This document shows positions 57,797-64,000 of a stretch of 64,000 bases of DNA, piece after piece. Both the position numbers and the translations under genes were made by a program. The DNA is from JABDIP01 sp965250245 (GTDB lineage: Bacteria > Pseudomonadota > Alphaproteobacteria > DSM-16000 > Inquilinaceae), in NCBI GenBank assembly GCA_965250245.1, contig OZ252296.1:2790001-2854000 (forward strand). The letters run 5' to 3'. How positions within the stretch are numbered: position 1 is the stretch's first letter; each line of letters begins with the position of its first letter. The notes under the pieces were generated by a model. That model made no database searches and was not told the DNA's origin. It saw only the letters and a program-made list of their open reading frames with translations.

Positions 57797-58912
57797 TCAG
57801 ACGTCTTCCGGACCGACACCCGCTCCCGCACCGATGATGGTGCGGTCCGGGTGGTAGTGCGCCGGCTTGTCGCCGACGGTGGCGCCGCCGGTCAGCATGC
57901 CCTGCAGCTCCGGACCGAAGAATGTGTAGGGGAACCGCTTGGGCTCGGCGCTCACCGCGTCGAGACGCGCTCGAAGCGCGTCCGGGATCTCGAAATCGAG
58001 GGCGCCCAGATTGTCCTGAAGCTGGGCAAGCTTGGTAGCACCGATCAGCACCGTCGCGATGCCCGGCCGGTTGGCGACCCAGTTCACCGCGACTTGCGCC
58101 ATGGAGCGGCCCAGGTCCTTCGACACGGCTTCCAGCTCCGCCACGATCGCCCAGTTGCGCTCGGTGAACTTCTCGAAGGCCGGGTTGCCGGACCCTTCCA
58201 CCGTCTTCAGGCGGCCCTCGCCTTCCGCGCCTTGTGCGCCGGACCGGTATTTGCCGGACAAGAGGCCGGAGGCCAGCGGGCTCCAGACCATCACGCCCAT
58301 GCCGTGGCGGGTGCCCAGATCGACGAACTCGTTCTCGATGGTGCGCTCGGCCAGGCTGTATTCGAGCTGCAGGGCGGAGACCGGCTCGTAGCCGCGCAGC
58401 TCGGCGATGGCCTGGGCGCGGGAGGCATACCAGGCCGGCACGTCGGACAGCCCGACATGGCGGACCTTCCCGGCGCGGACCAGGTCGTCCATGGTCCGCA
58501 TCACCTCCTCGGCCGGGGTAAGCCGGTCCCAGGTGTGCAGGATGTACAGGTCGATGTAATCGGTGCCGAGCCGCTTCAGCGAGCCCTCGACCGCGCTCAG
58601 GATATGCTTGCGGCCATTGCCGCCGGTGTTCGGATTGCCCGGATCGGCGTTGTAGCTGAACTTGGTGGCGATCACCGCCTTGTCGCGCAGCCCGCGCTCG
58701 GCGATGAACCGGCCAAGCATCTCCTCGGACCGGCCGTTGGTGTACAGATCGGCGGTATCGAACAGGTTTCCGCCGGCCTCGACATAGGCGTCGAAGATCG
58801 CCTTCGACGTCGAGTCATCGGCGCCCCAGCCCCAATCGTCGCCGAAGGTCATCGTGCCCAGCGCGAGTCGGCTCACCTTCAAGCCGCTGCCGCCAAGGGT
58901 GAAATACTCCAT
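57797..58912 (-). CDS. aldo/keto reductase
   Basis: The 371-residue NADPH-dependent enzyme has the catalytic tetrad Asp (FDTAD), Tyr (LYTNG), Lys (ATKFSY) and His (YILHTWD), with LGTMTFGDDWGWG at the N-terminus. It reduces aldehydes or ketones in the cytoplasm. GGAGC lies 8 bases before ATG 58912. An AraC-family regulator gene ends 97 bases upstream on the same strand and may control it. The C-terminal tail beyond about residue 330 is slightly long for the family. Confidence 0.93.
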   Translation of the reverse strand: MEYFTLGGSGLKVSRLALGTMTFGDDWGWGADDSTSKAIFDAYVEAGGNLFDTADLYTNGRSEEMLGRFIAERGLRDKAVIATKFSYNADPGNPNTGGNGRKHILSAVEGSLKRLGTDYIDLYILHTWDRLTPAEEVMRTMDDLVRAGKVRHVGLSDVPAWYASRAQAIAELRGYEPVSALQLEYSLAERTIENEFVDLGTRHGMGVMVWSPLASGLLSGKYRSGAQGAEGEGRLKTVEGSGNPAFEKFTERNWAIVAELEAVSKDLGRSMAQVAVNWVANRPGIATVLIGATKLAQLQDNLGALDFEIPDALRARLDAVSAEPKRFPYTFFGPELQGMLTGGATVGDKPAHYHPDRTIIGAGAGVGPEDV

Positions 58913-59009
58913 CGTTCCGCTCCATTGCCTGCATGCGATGAAACGGATTTGGGGACGGCTCGGGGCGGGCTCTTGAACGAGCCGCTGAATGTCTTGTCGA
59001 TTCCTGCTG

Positions 59010-59903
59010 TCAGCCTTGGCCGGCGAGCGCGCTGCGATACATCTTGGGCGTCATGCCGGTCGCCTGCTTGAAGACCCGGCTGAAATGCGCCTGGTCGGCG
59101 AAGCCGCAGGAGACGGCGATGCGGGTCAGCGGCGCGTCCGGCATGGCGAGACGCCTTTTCGCCTGCTCCACGCGGTAGGCGGTGACGAACTGCATCGGAC
59201 TCTGGCCGATGGTCTGCTTGAAGAGACGGGAGAAATGGGAAGCGCTGAGACCCGCCTCGCCCGCCATACCGTCCAGCGTGATGGCGTCACCATAGCGCGC
59301 CGCGACATGGTCGAGCACGCGCTTGTAGTGCCGCGCGGTGAAGCCGCCCGCGAAACCCGGCCGTTCCGCCCGCCGGTCGCCATAGCGCTGGATCAGCTTG
59401 ACCAGGAACACCCGCGCCAGGGACTCGAACAGCACCGCCGAGCCGATCTCGTCCGACGACAGCGCGTCGCACAGCATGGCGCCGGCCTGGCAGATGTCGG
59501 GGTCGGTGAATTGCGGCAGGTCGCGCAGCTGCGCCCCGGTCAGCACCACGCCGACCTCGCTGAGCGAAAAGCGCTCCAGCTTGTCCGGCTCCAGCGTGAT
59601 GACGATGACCTTGGAGCGGGCATGCCAGCGCCAGCCGGACCGCACCCCGGCCGGCGTCACGATGATCTCGTCCTTGTGGTAGATGAAGTCGCGATGCTCG
59701 CCGTCGCGCCAGTTCTCCACCCGATGCGGCTCTTCCCGCAGATTGAGCAGGATGTGATGCTGATCGAACACCTCCGCCGGCATCGTCGCCGGCGCCGCCT
59801 CGAAATACTCAAGCGTCAGCAGGTCCGCAGCCGAGGGCCGCGCCAGGGCGGCGCTGTCCAGAAGCGGCGGCGAGGGGTAGATGTCCTGATAGCGACGGGG
59901 CAT
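59010..59903 (-). CDS. AraC-family transcriptional regulator
   Basis: The 297-residue protein has an N-terminal cupin-like sensing part (VTPAGVRSGWRWHARSKVIV) and a C-terminal double helix-turn-helix: ITLDGMAGEAGLSASHFSRL, then YRVEQAKRRLAMPDAPLTRI and GFADQAHFSRVFKQATGMTP. It is divergent from the cyclase gene at 59966 (62 bases) and lies upstream of the aldo/keto reductase. Control of the reductase or the cyclase is plausible; the effector is unknown. Confidence 0.93.
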   Translation of the reverse strand: MPRRYQDIYPSPPLLDSAALARPSAADLLTLEYFEAAPATMPAEVFDQHHILLNLREEPHRVENWRDGEHRDFIYHKDEIIVTPAGVRSGWRWHARSKVIVITLEPDKLERFSLSEVGVVLTGAQLRDLPQFTDPDICQAGAMLCDALSSDEIGSAVLFESLARVFLVKLIQRYGDRRAERPGFAGGFTARHYKRVLDHVAARYGDAITLDGMAGEAGLSASHFSRLFKQTIGQSPMQFVTAYRVEQAKRRLAMPDAPLTRIAVSCGFADQAHFSRVFKQATGMTPKMYRSALAGQG

Positions 59904-59965
59904 GGCCTTGCATCATATGGTGCCAGAGCGGCGCGGCGCACGCTGACTGTGCCAATGGCCTGGCG

Positions 59966-61300
59966 ATGACCGACGCGGCTTCGGAATCGCGGCTGCTGCA
60001 GGCCGAGCGCAAGGGCCTGCGCCTGGCCATCCTGTGCCGGACGATCGCACTCGGCCTTGCCTTCATCTGGTTCGTCTCCTGGTCCGTGCTGGCCGGGCTT
60101 GTGCCCAATCTCTGGGTGCTCGCCGCCCTGCTTGGCCTGCTGGCGCTCGGGGTCGGAAACCTGCTGGTGATCGGCACGCCGTTCGATCGATGGTGGTTGA
60201 AGTACGTCATATACGGCTTTGATATCCTGGGCATCTGCGCCCTGTTCGTGATCGTGCCGATCAGCAGGGGTGACGCGATCCCGCAGATCGTCGCCTTCCG
60301 CGCCTACGGCATCTACTACCTGTTCCCGATGGTCGCGCTGGCCTGCCTGTCGCTGTCCTGGCGCCTGGTGATCTGGTCCGGGGTGATGGTGGTGGTCGGC
60401 TGGTGGGCCGCTTTCACGACCGTCGTTCGGGGCATGGACCAGCGGCTCTCCTGGGGCGACATGCCGCTCAACGCCATGCTGGAGGATTACGAGGCGGTCT
60501 TCCTGTCCTTCGATTTCGTCGGCACCGGCAACCGCATCGAGGAATCCGCCTCGGTGCTGATCGCCGCCTTGATCCTGGCGGTCGCCGTCTACCGGGCGCG
60601 GCAGGTCTTCTTCGCCCAGGTCGCCGCCGAGGCTGAGCGCGAGGCGGAACGCGCCGCACGGGAACGTATCGCCGGCACGCTGGGCCGCTTCGTGCCGGAG
60701 ACGGTGGCCCGCAAGCTGATCGCTGACGAGGCGGCGCTGGCACCACATGTCCGCCACGGCGCCGCCCTGGTGATGGACATCCGCGATTTCACCGCCTTCG
60801 CGGCCGACCGCGATCCTGAGGATGTGATCACCACCCTCAACGCCTTCCTGGCCGACTGCGCCGACGTCGTCAGCGACCATGACGGCATCGTCATCACCTT
60901 CACCGGCGACGGCTTCCTGGCCGCCTTCAACGCGCCGCTGGACATCACGAACCCCGAGGCCGCCTCCCTGTCCGCCGCCCGTGCCCTCATCGCCCATGCC
61001 GATGGCAGCGGGTTTGCAATCCGCATCGGCCTCGCCGCCGGCCCCATCGCCGCCGGCAGCGTCGGCTCCTCCTCCCGCCAGGCCTTCACGGTGTATGGCG
61101 ACACGGTCAACCGCGCCGCCCGTCTGGAGGCGCTCGGCAAAACGCTGGGCGAGACGGTTCTGATGGACGAGACGATCGCCAACGCCGACGCCGATGGCCT
61201 GCGATCGGTCGGCGATCACGCCATCAAGGGCATCGCGGAGCCGGTCCCCGTGTGGGCGGATGGCGGATATGGCCAGTCCGAAAAAGCGAAAAACGAATGA
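59966..61300 (+). CDS. membrane-bound class III adenylate/guanylate cyclase
   Basis: The 444-residue protein has about six membrane helices (residues 20-215), a linker helix rich in Ala/Glu/Arg, and a cyclase domain. It has metal Asp in VMDIRDFTAF, second Asp in TFTGDGFLAAF, and Asn/Arg in GDTVNRAARLE. The position of the base-specifying Lys is Thr, so nucleotide choice may be relaxed. The membrane part probably senses a signal in the bilayer or periplasm. It is divergent from the AraC gene. No ribosome site is obvious. Confidence 0.9.
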   Translation: MTDAASESRLLQAERKGLRLAILCRTIALGLAFIWFVSWSVLAGLVPNLWVLAALLGLLALGVGNLLVIGTPFDRWWLKYVIYGFDILGICALFVIVPISRGDAIPQIVAFRAYGIYYLFPMVALACLSLSWRLVIWSGVMVVVGWWAAFTTVVRGMDQRLSWGDMPLNAMLEDYEAVFLSFDFVGTGNRIEESASVLIAALILAVAVYRARQVFFAQVAAEAEREAERAARERIAGTLGRFVPETVARKLIADEAALAPHVRHGAALVMDIRDFTAFAADRDPEDVITTLNAFLADCADVVSDHDGIVITFTGDGFLAAFNAPLDITNPEAASLSAARALIAHADGSGFAIRIGLAAGPIAAGSVGSSSRQAFTVYGDTVNRAARLEALGKTLGETVLMDETIANADADGLRSVGDHAIKGIAEPVPVWADGGYGQSEKAKNE

Positions 61301-61362
61301 GGTATATGTAGCGATCCCGATCTATCGTTGATCGTGCACCGCAACGTGAACGTGGAGGCCCG

Positions 61363-61965
61363 ATGGCGAGCGAATACGACATCCGCCTTGACCGGGCGGG
61401 CCGCCTGATCACCGATCACGCGATGGTCTGGGTGCGATATCTGCAGGCGCCGATCGAGCAGGTCTGGCCGGTGATCAGCACCAGGGACGGCTTGGCAACG
61501 TGGTGGATCGTGCCGCCCAGCGAATTCGACCTCAGGACCGGCGGCGCCTTCCGGCATCACTGGGACAACACCATCACGGGTTTCGAGGCGCCCCGTTACA
61601 TCGACATCGACGAGCCGGCCGGCGCCTATCGCGGAACCGGCGGAATGCGGTTCGAGTTGACGCCCGTGGGGCCCGCTGAAACCGCCTTCCTGTTCCTCGC
61701 CACTTGGGGACCCGAGATCCGTGCCTCCGACTCCGCGACCGGAGAGATGCCGGACCTCGACAGGCAGCCTGGCGGCCCCGGAACCCCGTGGCCCGCTGTC
61801 GCGGCGGGCTGGCATGGAATGGTCGATCAGCTTGAAAAGCGGTTCAACGACGACGTCCCGACCCACCGCGACGAAGACCTCGGCGCGTTCTACATGCGCT
61901 ACCTCGAGGACCAGTTTCGATTGCTCGACATGGTCCGGAGGGCACCGGACGATCGCGGCGCCTGA
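61363..61965 (+). CDS. SRPBCC (AHSA1-like) domain protein
   Basis: The 200-residue protein has the AHSA1/START-like fold pattern: VRYLQAPIEQVWPVISTRDG at the start of the domain and a C-terminal amphipathic helix (AGWHGMVDQLEKRFNDD). A hydrophobic ligand may bind in the cavity; the function is unknown. GGAGG lies close (4 bases) to ATG 61363. It converges with the VOC gene, 14 bases apart. Confidence 0.85.
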   Translation: MASEYDIRLDRAGRLITDHAMVWVRYLQAPIEQVWPVISTRDGLATWWIVPPSEFDLRTGGAFRHHWDNTITGFEAPRYIDIDEPAGAYRGTGGMRFELTPVGPAETAFLFLATWGPEIRASDSATGEMPDLDRQPGGPGTPWPAVAAGWHGMVDQLEKRFNDDVPTHRDEDLGAFYMRYLEDQFRLLDMVRRAPDDRGA

Positions 61966-61979
61966 CCTGAATCCGCATC

Positions 61980-62369
61980 CTAAGGCGGCGGCACGCTGTT
62001 CGGTTCCCACAGCTCGATCTTGTTTCCCTCCGGGTCCATGACCCAGCCGAAGCGGCCGTATTCGTGATCCTCGACCTTGTCATCGACCTCGACACCCGCC
62101 GCGCGAAGCTTGGCGAGCAGGGCGTCCAGGTCGTCGACCCGAAAATTGACCATGAAGGGCGCGGTGCTGGGCTCGAAATAGGTGGTGTCGTGCTTGAAAG
62201 GCCCCCAGACCGTATAGCCCAGCCTCTCCGGCCCGCCGGTCTCGCGCCAGTCGAAGGAGTAGCCGTACTCGTCGGATTCGATGCCGAGATGCTCGCGATA
62301 CCAGTCCAGCAGCGCCTTCCGGTCCCGCGCCTTGAAGAAAATCCCGCCGATCCCCGTTACCCGCGCCAT
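61980..62369 (-). CDS. VOC-family (glyoxalase-like) protein
   Basis: The 129-residue protein has the paired beta-alpha-beta modules of the vicinal-oxygen-chelate superfamily: GIGGIFFKARDRKALLDWYR at the N-terminus and GRFGWVMDPEGNKIELWEP at the C-terminus, whose Glu is a usual metal ligand. Reaction and substrate are unknown. The start at 62369 is set by GGAGG 5 bases upstream. It is divergent from the cyclase gene at 62434. Confidence 0.9.
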   Translation of the reverse strand: MARVTGIGGIFFKARDRKALLDWYREHLGIESDEYGYSFDWRETGGPERLGYTVWGPFKHDTTYFEPSTAPFMVNFRVDDLDALLAKLRAAGVEVDDKVEDHEYGRFGWVMDPEGNKIELWEPNSVPPP

Positions 62370-62433
62370 CTTCACCTCCGCGTCGACCAAAGCAGCGTCA
62401 GCATAGCGTGGTCGCGTTTGCCTTTCCTCTGCC

Positions 62434-63747
62434 ATGCGCCATATTCGGGCGATGATCAGGGCGGCGGACAGCGCGGATGACGGCACGGTTGCGGGGATCG
62501 TCGGCTGGCTGCTGACCGAGGCGCGCCTGCTGCCGGATCTCAATTCCCTGCAGGAGGGCGTGTGCGCGCGTCTTGTCGGCGTCGGGGTGCCGCTGTGGCG
62601 GGTCACCTTCAACGTGCCGCAGCTGCATCCGCAGATGGTCGGCCAGATGTACACTTGGCTCTCGGACACCGGGCAATCGTCCCTCTGGGACATCCCGCGC
62701 AGCATCGCCACCTCGGCCAAGTATCACCACAGCCCGGTCGGGCAGATGCATCGCAGCGGCACCATGGTGCGCCGCCGGCTGGCCGGGGACGCCGCCGAGC
62801 TCGACTTCCCGCTGCTGGAAGAGCTCGTCGAGCAAGGCGGCACCGACTACGTCATGCTGCCAATGCCGGTCGGGGCGGCGCGGTCCGGCTTCTCCGGCGC
62901 CGGGCAGCCGGTGCGCGGCGTGCTGCTGGCCGCCTTCGGCATGACCACGAGGGCGCCTGACGGCTTCACCGACGACCAGATCGCCATCGTCGAGCGCGTC
63001 ATGCCGGCGCTCAGCACCGTGGTCGAGAGCATGGTCAACCGCATCCGGGCGGAGCGGCTGCTGGACATCTATGTCGGCCACGAGGCGGGGCAGCGCATCC
63101 TCCGCGGCCAGATCACCATCGGTACCGGCCGCTCGATCCACGCGGTGATTCTGTTCTGCGACCTGCGCGATTTCACCCAGGCCTCGGAGACCCTGCCCAA
63201 GGACGACCTGCTGGACCTGCTGACGGATTACTTCGCCTGCATGGTCGGGCCGGTCGAGAAGGCCGGCGGCGAGGTGCTGAAATTCCTCGGCGACGGGCTG
63301 CTGGCGATCTTCCGGCTGGAGGATGACGAGGCGACCGACATGGCCGCCGCCCGGGCGCTCATCGCCGCCCTTGAGGCCGAGGCCGCCGTGAAGGACGCGA
63401 ACGAAAAGCGCGCCGCCGACGGCAAGGCCGAGATCCGGGCCGGCATCGCCCTGCATGTGGGCTCGGTCATCTTCGGCAATATCGGCGCCGATGAGCGGCT
63501 CGACTTCACGGTGATCGGGCCGGCGGTCAATCTCGCCGCAAGGATCGAAAGGCTGTGCCGCGGCCTCGACAGCACCATCCTGACGTCCAAGGACTTCGCC
63601 GGGATCTGTCCCGTTCGGCTCGTCTCCAAGGGCGATCACGCGTTGAAAGGGGTCGCGGGGCGCCAGGAGGTCTTTGCGCCGGCCCTCGCCGCGACGCCAT
63701 CTGAAACGGCCTACGATTCCGACGCGGAGTCCGTGGCCGTGGTCTGA
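62434..63747 (+). CDS. class III adenylate/guanylate cyclase with GAF-like sensor
   Basis: The 437-residue soluble protein has an N-terminal sensor domain of about 200 residues, resembling the GAF-like region of proteins of this type (LLPDLNSLQEGVCARLVGVG), and a C-terminal cyclase domain with intact residues: FCDLRDFTQ (metal Asp), LKFLGDGLLAIF (Lys and Asp) and GPAVNLAARIE (Asn, Arg). It is likely an active cyclase. The start is uncertain: ATG 62434 and ATG 62452 both lack a clear ribosome site. The 3' end overlaps the opposite-strand Kef-like gene by 37 bases. Confidence 0.9.
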   Translation: MRHIRAMIRAADSADDGTVAGIVGWLLTEARLLPDLNSLQEGVCARLVGVGVPLWRVTFNVPQLHPQMVGQMYTWLSDTGQSSLWDIPRSIATSAKYHHSPVGQMHRSGTMVRRRLAGDAAELDFPLLEELVEQGGTDYVMLPMPVGAARSGFSGAGQPVRGVLLAAFGMTTRAPDGFTDDQIAIVERVMPALSTVVESMVNRIRAERLLDIYVGHEAGQRILRGQITIGTGRSIHAVILFCDLRDFTQASETLPKDDLLDLLTDYFACMVGPVEKAGGEVLKFLGDGLLAIFRLEDDEATDMAAARALIAALEAEAAVKDANEKRAADGKAEIRAGIALHVGSVIFGNIGADERLDFTVIGPAVNLAARIERLCRGLDSTILTSKDFAGICPVRLVSKGDHALKGVAGRQEVFAPALAATPSETAYDSDAESVAVV

Positions 63748-64000
63748 AACGGCTTCAGCCGGGCGTAATCGTCCTCGCGGAACCGGTCCAGGGTCTCCCG
63801 CACGTCCTCGTCCCGTGTGCCGGCGAGCCCCAGAACGGTCGCGCCCAGCCGCAGGCTGCCCTCCAGCGCCTCCGGCACCACCTCGGTCGCGCCCGCCTCT
63901 TCCAGACGCGAAAGATCGGTCAGGTCCCGGCCGCGCACCACCACCGGCACCGTCGGGTAGCCGTGCCGCAGCGCCGCCACCGCACGCTCCGCCGGGCCGG
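63711..64000 (-). CDS. Kef-type K+ efflux protein, C-terminal fragment (cut by window)
   Basis: Only the last 96 or so codons are visible. The segment VPVVVRGRDLTDLSRLEEAG followed by ATEVVPEALEGSLRLGATVL matches the end of the TrkA-N/RCK domain of KefB/KefC-like cation/proton antiporters. The full gene would extend to the right with a membrane antiporter domain. Its stop lies inside the 3' end of the convergent cyclase gene, a 37-base antisense overlap. Confidence 0.8.
   Translation of the reverse strand, partial: GPAERAVAALRHGYPTVPVVVRGRDLTDLSRLEEAGATEVVPEALEGSLRLGATVLGLAGTRDEDVRETLDRFREDDYARLKPFQTTATDSASES

Overview
The window looks like a piece of a high-GC alphaproteobacterial chromosome, probably Rhodospirillales-like. 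The grounds are the gene families (Tct and TRAP carboxylate uptake, a form II CoxSLM hydroxylase, FrcBCA with a ROK regulator, many class III cyclases), dense ATGA/TGATG gene overlaps, and GC-rich palindromic intergenic repeats of types common in that group. I saw no tRNA, rRNA, CRISPR array, prophage or intact insertion sequence. All functions are inferred from sequence; nothing was searched or computed.

Layout. 1-5.5 kb: a cut HxlR regulator, then a minus-strand operon (unknown protein, Dyp-type peroxidase, catalase-like protein) divergent from a soluble winged-helix/TolB-like/TPR regulator. 5.5-9.8 kb: tricarboxylate transporter tctCBA with an extra binding protein. 10-11 kb: two unknown envelope proteins. 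11-13.6 kb: prpD-prpB of the methylcitrate cycle. 13.7-21 kb: a signalling block holding a PAS histidine kinase, a receiver, a receiver-cyclase, a cyclase-like/TolB/TPR protein lacking catalytic residues, and a second winged-helix/TolB/TPR regulator. 21-26.3 kb: an operon of a small lipoprotein, RND adaptor, RND pump and a K+-channel-like protein. 26.4-31.4 kb: an M23 peptidase pair, tctDE, an OmpA-family protein and a universal stress protein. 31.5-33 kb: a CitMHS/NhaD-like carrier.

33.4-44.5 kb: a TAXI binding protein and its likely partner, a fused TRAP permease, separated by a 7.4-kb opposite-strand module (peptide-type ABC importer, class V PLP enzyme, GntR regulator). 44.7-53.8 kb: coxG and coxSLM, separated by a ROK regulator and frcBCA. 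53.9-57.6 kb: a zinc-ribbon protein, an endonuclease/exonuclease/phosphatase-fold protein, and an ArsR regulator with a metal-type permease. 57.6-57.8 kb: an AT-rich dyad followed by a candidate small RNA with a CCUCCUCCC motif and a strong terminator. 57.8-64 kb: aldo/keto reductase with an AraC regulator, two more cyclases, SRPBCC and VOC proteins, and the end of a Kef-like K+ efflux gene.

The most interesting signal is a shared motif, GTGAC-N5-GT(A/T)AC or tandem GTGAC units. It lies upstream of all three TolB/TPR proteins, and two of those intergenic regions also drive divergent operons (heme peroxidases and the RND pump). This suggests a family of soluble CadC/OmpR-like one-component regulators with a TolB-like/TPR sensory half that control neighbouring stress operons. 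A second candidate is the small RNA at 57.66-57.79 kb.
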